Assembly: GCF_000721175.1 (NCBI RefSeq)
Contig: NZ_JOEZ01000047.1
Span: 1 to 38,884, forward strand
DNA: 38,884 nucleotides
Source of the DNA: Streptomyces anulatus
GTDB taxonomy: Bacteria; Actinomycetota; Actinomycetes; Streptomycetales; Streptomycetaceae
Reading direction: 5' to 3'
Shown: positions 1-9,749 of the stretch, piece by piece
Layout of the letters: every line of letters starts with the position of its first letter
Numbering within the stretch: the first letter of the stretch is position 1
Translations under genes and position numbers: made by a program
Notes under the pieces: model-generated
What the model was told of the DNA's origin: nothing
Database searches by the model: none
Seen by the model: only the letters and a program-made list of their open reading frames with translations

Positions 1-1
1 C

Positions 2-46
2 GTCGTCCCCCAGCTCACCGAAGAGATCAACAACCGCAAGGGCTGA
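2..46 (+). CDS. C-terminal 14 codons of an unidentified gene (partial)
   Basis: The first bases read in frame as VVPQLTEEINNRKG followed by TGA at 44-46. A strong hairpin at 70-99 follows at once, as expected downstream of a real gene end. Codon third positions are G or C in nearly every codon. The piece is too short to assign a family; the rest of the gene lies to the left of the window. Confidence 0.55.
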   Translation, partial: VVPQLTEEINNRKG

Positions 47-69
47 CCCCCGGCGAACAGACCCGCCCT

Positions 70-99
70 GGGCCGCACGGTGAACCCACCGTGCGGCCC
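70..99 (+). terminator. Rho-independent-like hairpin between convergent genes
   Basis: A perfect 12-bp stem (GGGCCGCACGGT at 70-81 pairing with 88-99) encloses a 6-nt loop. There is no T tract, which is usual for Streptomyces terminators. It lies between the partial plus-strand gene ending at 46 and the minus-strand decarboxylase ending at 181, so it can serve both. Confidence 0.75.
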
Positions 100-180
100 G
101 TCCGCGTCGTCACCGTCGTTCTTCGGCCGGACGTGACGGCGTGCCCCTGCACTCGCGGCGAGTCGTGCGCCTCGTCGACG

Positions 181-1758
181 TCATGGCGACAGCCTTTCCG
201 CCGCAGGGGTACCAGCACCTCCGGCCGCCGGGCCTTCGCCCACGGCACGGTCCGCCGGGCCTTCGCCCACCGCACGGCCCCCCGTGGCTTCGGCCGCGGC
301 ACGGTCCGCCGCCGCCGTGACGAGGTCGAGCAGCGGAAGCAGGTCGGCCGTCGCGGCGCTCGGGTGGAGCAGGGTGGCCTTCAGCCACAGGCGGCGCCGG
401 CCGTCGCCGTCCTCCGCCAACGCCCGGCCGAGCACGGCACGTCCCTCGGCGAGCAGGGTGCGGCGGACGGCGGCGACCACGGCGTCGCCCGCCTCGTCGG
501 GCAGCGCGTCGGCCACCGTCGGCCGGAACAGCACGGTGCTGATCCCGATCCCGCCGGGCCGGCGGCGCAGTGCGGGCCGCGCGTCCACGGCATCGCCGAT
601 CCCGTGGGCCGTACGCACGCAGTGCTCCACCAGTTCGCCCAGACCCCGGCGTCCGAGCGCCCGGAAGGTGACGGCCATCTTCAGGGCGTCGGGGCGTCGG
701 GTGGTGCGGATCGAGCGGCCCAGCAGGTCCGGGAGTCCGGCCTCGGTGTCGTCGTCGGCGTTGAGGTAGTCGGCGCGCAGGGACAGCGGCTCGAGCATCC
801 CGGCGTCCGCGACGGCGAGCACACCGGCGGCGACCGGCTGCCAGCCGAGCTTGTGCAGGTCGAACGTTACGGAGGCCGCGTGCTCCAGGCCCGCGAGCAG
901 AGGGGCCAGGCGCTCGCTGAACAGCAGCGGCCCCCCGTACGCGGCATCGACGTGGAGCTGCGCCGCGTGCTGTTCGGCGATACGGGCGATCTCCGGGAGC
1001 GGGTCGATGCGCCCCTCGTCGGTGGTTCCGGCGGTGGCGACGACCAGGACCGGCACTCCGGCGAGCGCGGCCAGGGCACGGTCCAGGGCGGCCGGGTCGA
1101 TCCGGCCGTCGCGGCAGGCGACGACCGTGGGGGCGGGCAGACCGAGCATCCATGCGGCGCGGTGGACGCTGTGGTGGGCGTTGGCACCGGTCACCACCCG
1201 CAGGGGGCCGGGCACCGCTCGTTCCCGGGCGAGGAGCAGGGCGACCAGGTTGGACTCGGTGCCGCCGCTGGTGATCAGCGCGTCGGGGGCGGGGGCCGCC
1301 GGGTGGACGAGCCGGGCCAGTGCGGCGGTGGTCAGCTCCTCGATCACCCCGGCGGCGGGCGCCTGGTCCCAGGAGTCCATGGAGGGGTTGAGGGCCGCCC
1401 CCGCCAGGTCCGCAGCGACGGCCACGGCGAGCGGCGGGCAGTGCAGATGGGCGACGCAGGCGGGGTCGGCCGGATCGGCGGCCCCTTCCGCGACCGCGCG
1501 CACCACGTCCCTGAGCGCGGCCTCGGGGCCGACGCCCTCCTCCGGCAGAACCGGCGCGCAGAGGGCGCGGGTGCTCAGGGCCACGGCCTCGGGCCCTCCG
1601 GCGGGCAGCGGTCCGCCCCGGGCCGGGGCGGCGTCCTCCAGCGCGTCCAGGACGATCGCGGTGAGGTCCCGCAGGCGGCCCGGCCCGTGCGCACCGCCCG
1701 CAACGAGCCCTCTGCGTACACCCCCCGCGCCGGGCGCCGGCGGCGTACCGGCGCTCAC
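181..1758 (-). CDS. PLP-dependent group II amino acid decarboxylase, iron-box regulated
   Basis: A 525-aa aspartate aminotransferase-fold decarboxylase of the group II type (glutamate, aromatic amino acid, diaminobutyrate and lysine decarboxylases). Visible motifs are HLHCPP near residue 104, TSGGTESN at 163-170, the cofactor-contacting His in NAHHS near 195, HVDAAYGG with the pyridine-N Asp at 271, and the Schiff-base lysine K303 in DLHKLGW. The GTG start has GGAG upstream. The DesA lysine decarboxylase of desferrioxamine synthesis belongs to the same superfamily, but no desBCD partners are present. The iron box upstream suggests a role in siderophore or polyamine supply under iron limitation; the substrate cannot be read from the sequence. 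The C-terminus past about residue 490 is low-complexity and holds a 9-residue tandem repeat (RAVGEGPAD). Confidence 0.85.
   Translation of the reverse strand: MSAGTPPAPGAGGVRRGLVAGGAHGPGRLRDLTAIVLDALEDAAPARGGPLPAGGPEAVALSTRALCAPVLPEEGVGPEAALRDVVRAVAEGAADPADPACVAHLHCPPLAVAVAADLAGAALNPSMDSWDQAPAAGVIEELTTAALARLVHPAAPAPDALITSGGTESNLVALLLARERAVPGPLRVVTGANAHHSVHRAAWMLGLPAPTVVACRDGRIDPAALDRALAALAGVPVLVVATAGTTDEGRIDPLPEIARIAEQHAAQLHVDAAYGGPLLFSERLAPLLAGLEHAASVTFDLHKLGWQPVAAGVLAVADAGMLEPLSLRADYLNADDDTEAGLPDLLGRSIRTTRRPDALKMAVTFRALGRRGLGELVEHCVRTAHGIGDAVDARPALRRRPGGIGISTVLFRPTVADALPDEAGDAVVAAVRRTLLAEGRAVLGRALAEDGDGRRRLWLKATLLHPSAATADLLPLLDLVTAAADRAAAEATGGRAVGEGPADRAVGEGPAAGGAGTPAAERLSP
226..279. repeat. 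27-bp tandem duplication inside the decarboxylase C-terminus
   Basis: Two adjacent 27-bp copies (226-252 and 253-279) differ at two positions and encode the repeated RAVGEGPAD peptide. The frame is kept. A third, partial and degenerate copy may follow towards 300. It looks like slippage in a dispensable tail. Confidence 0.7.
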
Positions 1759-1908
1759 GCCCGACGCTCCGCGGAAGCTTCACCGGGGAGGGGGAGCGGA
1801 GCACGCGGCATGGCGAAGCCCTTCGGTCGGAGTGCGCGGCGGACCGTGCGGAAGCGGGGTCCGCGCGCAGGGCGGACCCGGGGCGGAAAGATCCACCACC
1901 GGGCATTT

Positions 1909-1927
1909 GCTGGTTAGGCTAACCTAA
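1909..1927 (-). promoter_or_regulatory. Iron box (DmdR1/IdeR-type operator)
   Basis: The 19-mer GCTGGTTAGGCTAACCTAA matches the actinomycete DtxR-family iron box TTAGGTTAGGCTAACCTAA at 16 of 19 positions, and its core TTAGGCTAACCTAA is intact. It lies about 150 bp upstream of the decarboxylase GTG at 1758 and downstream of the Imm49 stop, so it can only control the decarboxylase. The expected logic is repression by Fe(II)-loaded DmdR1 and derepression on iron starvation. A leader of more than 100 nt would result. Confidence 0.8.
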
Positions 1928-1970
1928 CTACGAGGGTGCGAGCGACGAGCGGCCCACCGGCTCATGGAGG

Positions 1971-2942
1971 CTACTTCGCGTACCAGGGGCCCAAGTTGTC
2001 GGGTCCTCCCGCCTCCGCTGCCCGGAGCAGCGCGTCCGGGGCACCCAGCAGGTCGGGCGGCAGGTAGCCGGAGCGGACGCCCAGCTCCCATCCGTGCACC
2101 TGGACGGCGAGGGCGGCCAGGGCGAGGGCGTCGAGCGGCAGCAGGGTGCGGGGCTCGGCAGCGGGTCCCATGCTTTCCCGGTAGATGTCGAGCCGGGCCG
2201 CCAACGCCTCTTCGAATGCCTGCTGTTCGTCGTCGAGGAGCACGCGCAGCAGTCGCCGATCGGGGGTCGGCGTGCCTGCGGCGTCCAGCACGGCGGCCGC
2301 CCGTGCCCGCTCGTCGGCATCGGGCTTGCGCAGCGGCACGGTTGGCCAGTGGCGGGGCTGGTGGCCCTCCGCCTGGGTCAGGTAGAGGCACAGAGCGTCC
2401 ATCGCGGCGAGGTCCGCCGGGTCCGACACCGAGTCGAGCCGGGCGTACGGAACGCCCTCGTGGATCGCGGGCGCGTAGTCGGCGCGCAGCAGCAGTCCGA
2501 TCACCCGCTGCCAGTCCCAGACCAGCCCGCTGACCAGGGAGACGGCGAACGCGTCGAGCCAGGTCCGGGCGGAGGGGGCCTGACCTCCGCCGGCGGCCAC
2601 GGCATCGCCGAAGGATATGTCCTCGGTGCTGAGCTTCTCACCGATCAGCGGGAACGGGATCTCCTGGTCGCCGTCGGGGAAGCAGCCGACGCTCATCACC
2701 CCCAGGTGGCACTCGGCCGCCGTGTGCAGCGCGGAGCGCGCCACGTCGTCGAGCGCGGTCCCCTGCCCGGCGGCGCGGGCGGCGACGTGGTCGAGCAGCT
2801 CGTCGGCCGCTTCGGCCATGCGCCTGGGGGCCGAGTCGTCGTAACGCATCAGATGCCACCGCCCCACGGCGCGCCCGACGATGCCCTCCGACGCCTCGTC
2901 CAGGCGCCGGGCGTCCACCTCATGACACGTCACTTCCCGCAC
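1971..2942 (-). CDS. Imm49-family immunity protein (orphan)
   Basis: The 323-aa soluble protein has the features of the Imm49 family common in Streptomyces: an N-terminal CHEVDARRLDEA stretch, GRWHLMRY near 27-34, FPLIGEKLS, GLVWDWQRVIGLLLRADYAP in the middle and VHGWELGVRSGYLP near the C-terminus. Imm49 proteins are classed as immunity proteins for polymorphic toxins from their genomic context; a biochemical target is not generally established. The GTG start is fixed by AAAGGA eight bases upstream. No toxin, ESX/T7SS or Rhs gene is seen nearby, so the gene is an orphan here. It is monocistronic: about 210 bp separate it from the decarboxylase, and the iron box lies between them. Confidence 0.75.
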   Translation of the reverse strand: MREVTCHEVDARRLDEASEGIVGRAVGRWHLMRYDDSAPRRMAEAADELLDHVAARAAGQGTALDDVARSALHTAAECHLGVMSVGCFPDGDQEIPFPLIGEKLSTEDISFGDAVAAGGGQAPSARTWLDAFAVSLVSGLVWDWQRVIGLLLRADYAPAIHEGVPYARLDSVSDPADLAAMDALCLYLTQAEGHQPRHWPTVPLRKPDADERARAAAVLDAAGTPTPDRRLLRVLLDDEQQAFEEALAARLDIYRESMGPAAEPRTLLPLDALALAALAVQVHGWELGVRSGYLPPDLLGAPDALLRAAEAGGPDNLGPWYAK

Positions 2943-3391
2943 GTACCCCGTCCTTTCGTGATCTTCGATCCGGAAGCGGCACGCTATCAGCGGGCTCGGA
3001 CATGCGCCGGTCCGTACGGGTGTGCGGCCCGGGTCTCGGGCCCGCCGCGGGTCTTCGGGCCGCGGTCGGGGTCACCCACGGACGCCCGGCCGGGACGGCC
3101 TCAGGTCCCCCGGAGCGGGGCCCCGTTCCTCCATGAGGAACTTCTCGCGCCGTCGGGTAGACACTGTCCACTCGACGGGCGAGCTCCGGCCGTTCCGCGC
3201 CCGTTCGGCTGTTCGTCACACGCTTCCTGATCCCCGGTCAGCTCGTTCACCTCGACTGAGCGAAGGCAGTGACCCAGATGTAACCGAATGGCGTAGAGAA
3301 CGCGGAACCACGGAGCGTCACAAGCCGTTCTTCTTCCCACTACACGGCCGCCGGCCCCCGGCGACGCCGACCGAGGAAAGGAAAACGCCAT
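2943..3391. other. 449-bp intergenic region, no gene seen
   Basis: This gap holds the divergent promoters of the Imm49 gene and the small ORF at 3392. The reading frames crossing it lack a ribosome-binding site, a plausible domain and the usual third-position GC pattern. The stretch 3200-3330 is less GC-rich than its surroundings and is the likely promoter area of the small ORF, but I see no convincing -35/-10 pair. Confidence 0.5.
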
Positions 3392-3589
3392 ATGAAGAAG
3401 ACAGTCGGGTGGGCCCAGGACGGCGACGACTGGACGATCACCGTGAACGGCACGCTGTACCGCGCGATCGAACGGCCGGCGGACGGCCGGGTGCACGACT
3501 ATCTGGTGCGGGGCGACGACCTGACCGCCGAATGCCCGAGCCTGGGGCACGGGCTCGGCGTGATCCGGGCGCACGAGACCCGGCGCTGA
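3392..3589 (+). CDS. Small orphan protein, 65 aa
   Basis: The frame starts at an ATG behind a good Shine-Dalgarno (GAGGAAAGGA at 3373-3382) and ends TGA at 3589. The product opens MKKTVGWAQDGDDWTITVNG and has alternating hydrophobic and polar residues that suggest a small beta-sheet protein. It is acidic in the middle and basic at the end (HETRR). There is no signal peptide or membrane segment. I do not recognise a family. It converges with cobF across an 80-bp gap holding a hairpin. The strong ribosome-binding site makes it a real gene rather than a chance frame. Confidence 0.65.
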   Translation: MKKTVGWAQDGDDWTITVNGTLYRAIERPADGRVHDYLVRGDDLTAECPSLGHGLGVIRAHETRR

Positions 3590-3660
3590 TACCCCGTCGG
3601 TCCGACGACGAGGTGCGGCGGCCGCCGCCGCCCGCGCCTCGACGTGGGCCCGTCAGCGGT

Positions 3661-3678
3661 GGACGGCGTCAGCCGTCC
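3661..3678. terminator. Hairpin at the cobF 3' end
   Basis: GGACGGC (3661-3667) pairs with GCCGTCC (3672-3678) around the loop GTCA. The stem overlaps the cobF stop codon (3669-3671) and lies in the convergent gap with the 65-aa ORF. It is a modest stem, so this is a tentative terminator. Confidence 0.45.
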
Positions 3679-4460
3679 GTTCCGTCGGCCGTCGGGCGCA
3701 GCAGATAGGTGTCCATGATCCAGCCGTGCCGTTCGCGGGCCTCCGCGCGCAGGCGGCTGATCCGGTCGGCCACCTCGTCGAGCGGGCCGGAGACCAGGAT
3801 CTCGTCCGGGGTGCCGATGTACGCGCCCCAGTGGATCCACAGGCCTCGGCCCGTCAGGTGGGTGAAGCTCTCGTGGCCGTCGAGCATCACGACGATGTCG
3901 CCGTCGTCCTCGGGAAACCCCTGGGCGAGACGCCTGCCGGGGGTGATGTGGATGGGGCGGCCGACCCGGTTCAGGGTGACGCGGTGCCGGGCGGCGAGGG
4001 CGGAGACACTGCTGATGCCGGGGATCATCTCGTGGCCGAATTCCACCGTGCCACGGCCCCGGATGTCGTCGAGGATCGCGAGCGTGCTGTCGTACAGGGA
4101 CGGGTCGCCCCACACCAGGAAGGCTCCGCACTGTCCCGGTGCGAGCTCCTCGATGATCAGGCGTTCGCAGATGTCGGCGCGGCGGTGACGCCAGTCGTGC
4201 ACCGCCGAGGTGTAGCGCCCGCCGTCCTGCTGGGTGCGGTCCCGCCACGGATCCTCGGCCTCCACGACGCGATAGGGGCCGGTGAGGTGTTCGTCGAGGA
4301 TGTCCCGCCGCAGCCGGGTCAGGGACTCCTTCTCCTTGCCCTTGCCGAGCACGAAGAAGACATCGGCCCGGCGCATGGCCTTCACCGCGGCGAGGGTCAG
4401 GTGGTCGGGGTCGCCGGCGCCCATGCCGATGACGAGGATGTGGCGGGGTGCGTCGCTCAT
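3669..4460 (-). CDS. cobF: Precorrin-6A synthase (deacetylating), CobF
   Basis: A 263-aa SAM-dependent tetrapyrrole methylase of the aerobic cobalamin pathway. It methylates C1 of precorrin-5 and releases the extruded acetyl unit to give precorrin-6A. The N-terminal GMGAGDPDHLT is the SAM-binding glycine loop of this family. VWGDPSLYDST and EMIPGISSVSALAARHRVTLNR match the second and third conserved blocks, and FPEDDGDIVVMLDG follows. The length is normal for CobF. It stands alone, away from other cob genes. There is no clear Shine-Dalgarno; CATGAT sits about ten bases before the ATG, so a leaderless transcript is possible. I see no B12-box-like sequence upstream. Confidence 0.93.
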   Translation of the reverse strand: MSDAPRHILVIGMGAGDPDHLTLAAVKAMRRADVFFVLGKGKEKESLTRLRRDILDEHLTGPYRVVEAEDPWRDRTQQDGGRYTSAVHDWRHRRADICERLIIEELAPGQCGAFLVWGDPSLYDSTLAILDDIRGRGTVEFGHEMIPGISSVSALAARHRVTLNRVGRPIHITPGRRLAQGFPEDDGDIVVMLDGHESFTHLTGRGLWIHWGAYIGTPDEILVSGPLDEVADRISRLRAEARERHGWIMDTYLLRPTADGTDG

Positions 4461-4559
4461 GTCGGCCGATCATGCCAGGAGCGAGGCGTGGGTGTCCGCC
4501 GACGGTGCGGGAGCTGTCGTCGGCGCTCGGGAAGGTCTTCGGGCCGAGAGAGGGGGATG

Positions 4560-4608
4560 CCCCGCTGCGGAAGGGACGGGGGCTGGTTTCGGCCCTCCCG
4601 CAGCGGGG
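4560..4608 (-). terminator. Strong hairpin downstream of the fasciclin gene
   Basis: CCCCGCTGCGG (4560-4570) pairs perfectly with 4598-4608, giving an 11-bp stem. The loop can extend the stem further through an AGGG/CCCT pairing. It begins 32 bases past the fasciclin stop on the transcribed strand and probably ends the oxidoreductase-fasciclin transcript before cobF. Confidence 0.75.
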
Positions 4609-4640
4609 CGGTTCATCGCGGCAGCGGAGCGACCGCCCGA

Positions 4641-5300
4641 CTACTTCGGCATCAGGACCGTGTCGATGATGTGGACGGTGGCGTTGGCGGTGGGCACGTT
4701 GCCGCAGACCACGCTCGCGCTGTCGTTGACCTTGTAGGACTCGCCGGAGCCGGCGGTGCTGAGCGTGGTCTTCTCCAGGGTGTCGTAGGTGCCGCTCTCC
4801 AGCTTCTGCGGGGTCAGCTTCTCGCCCACGACGTGGTAGGTGAGGATCTTGGTGAGCATGGCCTTGTCGGCCAGGACCGCGTCCAGGTCGGCCTTCGGGA
4901 TCTTGGCGAAGGCGTCGTTGGTCGGCGCGAACACCGTGATGTTCTCGGCGTTGTTGAGCGTGTCGACCAGGCCGGCCTTCTTGACGGCGGTGACCAGGGT
5001 GGACAGGTCCGGGTTGTTGGACGCGGCGGTGGCGACCGGGTCCTTGGCCATACCCGCGAAGCTGCCCGCCCCATCAGCCGGGACGCCCGCGCAGGCCGGG
5101 CCGAAGGGCTTGTCCGCCGACGCGTTGTCACCGGCTGCCGGAAGCGAGTCCTCGGCCGGCTTCTCGGGGGTCGACTTCGCGGCGGACGAGTTGTCGGACG
5201 CCTTGTCCGCGCCGTCCTCGGCGCAGGCGGTCAGCGACAGGGGCAGCAGCACGGCGGCGACGACGGCGACGGCTGCGCGGCGGTGGCGAAGGGCGTTCAT
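4641..5300 (-). CDS. Fasciclin-domain lipoprotein
   Basis: A 219-aa exported protein. Residues 1-27 form a lipoprotein signal: basic MNALRHRR, a hydrophobic run, then the lipobox LTAC. A low-complexity Ser/Ala/Asp linker to about residue 65 precedes one FAS1 domain. The FAS1 hallmarks are NITVFAPTNDAF (H1 box), ILTYHVVGEKL in the middle and VHIIDTVLMPK (H2 box) at the end. FAS1 domains mediate adhesion or protein-protein contact at the cell surface. The ATG is placed by GGAG six bases upstream. It lies 119 bp downstream of the molybdopterin oxidoreductase on the same strand, so the two are probably co-transcribed and may act together outside the membrane. Confidence 0.92.
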   Translation of the reverse strand: MNALRHRRAAVAVVAAVLLPLSLTACAEDGADKASDNSSAAKSTPEKPAEDSLPAAGDNASADKPFGPACAGVPADGAGSFAGMAKDPVATAASNNPDLSTLVTAVKKAGLVDTLNNAENITVFAPTNDAFAKIPKADLDAVLADKAMLTKILTYHVVGEKLTPQKLESGTYDTLEKTTLSTAGSGESYKVNDSASVVCGNVPTANATVHIIDTVLMPK

Positions 5301-5319
5301 GGGATTCTCCAGAATCGTT

Positions 5320-5385
5320 CGTAGGGGAAATCGGCAGGGGAAGTTCGCAGGGGAAGGAAGGTCGTAGGGAAGGTCGTAGCGGAAG
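5320..5385. repeat. Purine-rich degenerate direct repeats in the fasciclin leader
   Basis: Five imperfect copies of a 11-17 bp unit of the form CGYAGGGGAAGT follow one another immediately upstream of the fasciclin ribosome-binding site. On the transcribed strand they read as pyrimidine-rich CTTCCCC(T/G)ACG blocks. They could be a leader spacer prone to slippage. Confidence 0.6.
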
Positions 5386-5419
5386 CGGACAACTGGTGCT
5401 GGCGGCACGTCCGTTGGGG

Positions 5420-7006
5420 TCATTCGACGGTCACCACGACGGAGTGCCAGCCGCTCGCACCGTCGGGAACGGTCTTGGTGCGCTTCTCGGTCTGCACCTC
5501 GCCGGTGCGGTCGGTGGCCCGGACGGTCAGGGTGTGACCACCGGGGGTCGCCTTCCACGGGTGGGACCACTGGCGCCAGGTGTCGACGGTGCCCTGTTCG
5601 GCGAGCTGCGCCGGCCGCCAGGGGCCCTCGTCCACCCGGATCTCGACCTTCTCGATGCCGCGGTGCTGGGCCCACGCCACTCCGGCCACCATGACCGTCC
5701 CGGCCTCCGGGCGGCCGAAGGGCTTGGGCGTGTCGATCCGGGACTGGGTTTTGATCGGGGCCTTGCGGGCCCACTCGCGCTTCACCCAGTACGGGTCGTA
5801 GTCGTCGAACGTCGTGAGCTCGATGTCCTCGATCCACTTGCAGGCCGAGACGTATCCGTACAGGCCGGGGACGACCATGCGCACGGGGAATCCGTGGGCG
5901 AGGGGCAGCGGTTCGCCGTTCATCCCGACCGCGAGCATCGCGTCCCGGCCGTCCATGACGTCCTCGACCGGGGTGCCGAGTGTCATCCCGTCCACGGACC
6001 GGGTGACGAGCTGGTCGGCCGGGCCGCCCCGGGACGGCGACCTCACCCCGGCCTCATTGAGCAGGTCCGAGAGCCGGACCCCGATCCACCTGGCGTGGCC
6101 GGCATAGGGTCCGCCGACCTCGTTGGAGACGCAGGTGAGCGTGATCTCCCGCTCGATCAACGGGCGGCTCAGCAGGTCCTGGTAGGTGAACTCCAGGTCC
6201 CGGCGCACTCCCCTGCCGTGGATGCGCAGGCGCCAGGAGCCGGCGTCCACCTTGGGGATCACCAGGGCCGTGTCCACGCGGTAGAACGTGTCGTTCGGGG
6301 TGGTGAAGGGGCTGATGCCCCGGACCCTCAGCTGGGCGCCCGCCGGGAGCGGCTTCGCGGGCGAGTCCGGCGCCGGCAGTCGTACGGCCTCACGTGAGGC
6401 GACGGCGTCCTGGGCGCTCCGCCCGTTGAGGGCTCGGCCGACGGCCCCCGCCGCCGTGGACGCGGCGGCCGCGGCCGTGGCGGCGATCAGGAAGCCCCGC
6501 CGGTCCCAGCCGGCCTCATGTTCCTGCTCTCCCGCGATCCGGTGCGGTGCGGTGAGCCGGCCGATGAGGACGTACAGCAGTACGGCCCCGACGACCGCCC
6601 CCAGCAGGGACGGCAGGCCGTCCACGAGGCCCGTGGAGTCCGGCCTGCTGACGGCGGCCGCCGTGCCGACCACGCCGAAGAGCAGGACGGCGGCGGCGCC
6701 GGTCCGCCGGTGCCGCCGCGCCAACAGGCCGACGGCCAGGGCGAAGAGGGCGAGGGTGAGGAGGATGCCGGCCTGCAGGACGAGCTTGTCGTCCTCGCCG
6801 AAGTTCCGGATCGCCCAGTCCTTCACAGCGGCGGGCGTCCGGTCGATGGCCGCTCCGCCGACCGCTGTCACGGGGCTCGCCTCGGGCCTGACGGCCGCCG
6901 AGACGAGCTCGGCGAAGGTCAGCGAGGCGAATCCAGCGAGCAGTCCGCTCAGGGCGGCGAGCGCGCCGCGGGTCAGGGCTGTCCGGGTGATCCTCACGGT
7001 CGTCAT
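5420..7006 (-). CDS. Membrane-anchored molybdopterin oxidoreductase (sulfite oxidase family)
   Basis: About 528 aa from the ATG at 7006. The N-terminal ~150 residues hold several hydrophobic segments (ALAALSGLLAGFASLTFAEL, LVLQAGILLTLALFALAVGL, then two more), followed by an RRGFLIAATAAAAAST stretch resembling a twin-arginine motif before the exported catalytic part. The Mo-pterin domain shows FYRVDTALVIPKVD, ITLTCVSNEVGG with the Cys expected to ligate molybdenum, WIGVRLSDLL and GYVSACKWIEDIEL. A C-terminal dimerisation-like domain (VAGVAWAQHRGIEKVEIRVD, WKATPGGHTLTVRATD) matches sulfite oxidase architecture. It probably reduces or oxidises a small substrate outside the membrane; the substrate is unknown. 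Starts at 7045 or 7078 are possible, but the latter falls inside the icd terminator hairpin. No start has a good Shine-Dalgarno. Confidence 0.9.
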   Translation of the reverse strand: MTTVRITRTALTRGALAALSGLLAGFASLTFAELVSAAVRPEASPVTAVGGAAIDRTPAAVKDWAIRNFGEDDKLVLQAGILLTLALFALAVGLLARRHRRTGAAAVLLFGVVGTAAAVSRPDSTGLVDGLPSLLGAVVGAVLLYVLIGRLTAPHRIAGEQEHEAGWDRRGFLIAATAAAAASTAAGAVGRALNGRSAQDAVASREAVRLPAPDSPAKPLPAGAQLRVRGISPFTTPNDTFYRVDTALVIPKVDAGSWRLRIHGRGVRRDLEFTYQDLLSRPLIEREITLTCVSNEVGGPYAGHARWIGVRLSDLLNEAGVRSPSRGGPADQLVTRSVDGMTLGTPVEDVMDGRDAMLAVGMNGEPLPLAHGFPVRMVVPGLYGYVSACKWIEDIELTTFDDYDPYWVKREWARKAPIKTQSRIDTPKPFGRPEAGTVMVAGVAWAQHRGIEKVEIRVDEGPWRPAQLAEQGTVDTWRQWSHPWKATPGGHTLTVRATDRTGEVQTEKRTKTVPDGASGWHSVVVTVE

Positions 7007-7062
7007 TCGGAGCCGCGGGGCCGGCGGATTGGTCCCGGATGACATCGGCCCGCGAACGCCGA

Positions 7063-7122
7063 CCGCCCCGGCGGGCACGAAGGCCTGCCGGGGCGGAGCG
7101 TCGAGGCGGACGGGTCCGCCTC
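7063..7122 (-). terminator. Double hairpin terminator after icd
   Basis: Two perfect stems follow the icd stop on its transcribed strand. The first is 9 bp, GAGGCGGAC with GTCCGCCTC at 7103-7122 and a 2-nt loop. The second is 10 bp, CCGCCCCGGC at 7063-7072 with 7087-7096. The nearer begins about 9 bases after the stop codon. Two stacked hairpins suggest tight insulation of icd from the oxidoreductase gene. Confidence 0.8.
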
Positions 7123-7130
7123 ACATCAGG

Positions 7131-9736
<2,606 letters not shown>

Positions 9737-9749
9737 TGAGCCTCGTCCC

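Noticed and set aside
91..1917. Long plus-strand frame and a second minus-strand frame over the decarboxylase
   Set aside because: Only the frame 181-1758 carries decarboxylase motifs; the others are Arg/Gly/Pro-rich shadow translations.
4461..4559. Cobalamin riboswitch upstream of cobF
   Set aside because: I could not find a B12-box-like conserved core, and the space is short; a leaderless start is more likely.
7007..7078. Upstream starts (7045, 7078) for the Mo oxidoreductase
   Set aside because: The start at 7078 falls in the loop of the icd terminator and neither has a Shine-Dalgarno; 7006 gives the expected basic N-terminus before the first membrane segment.
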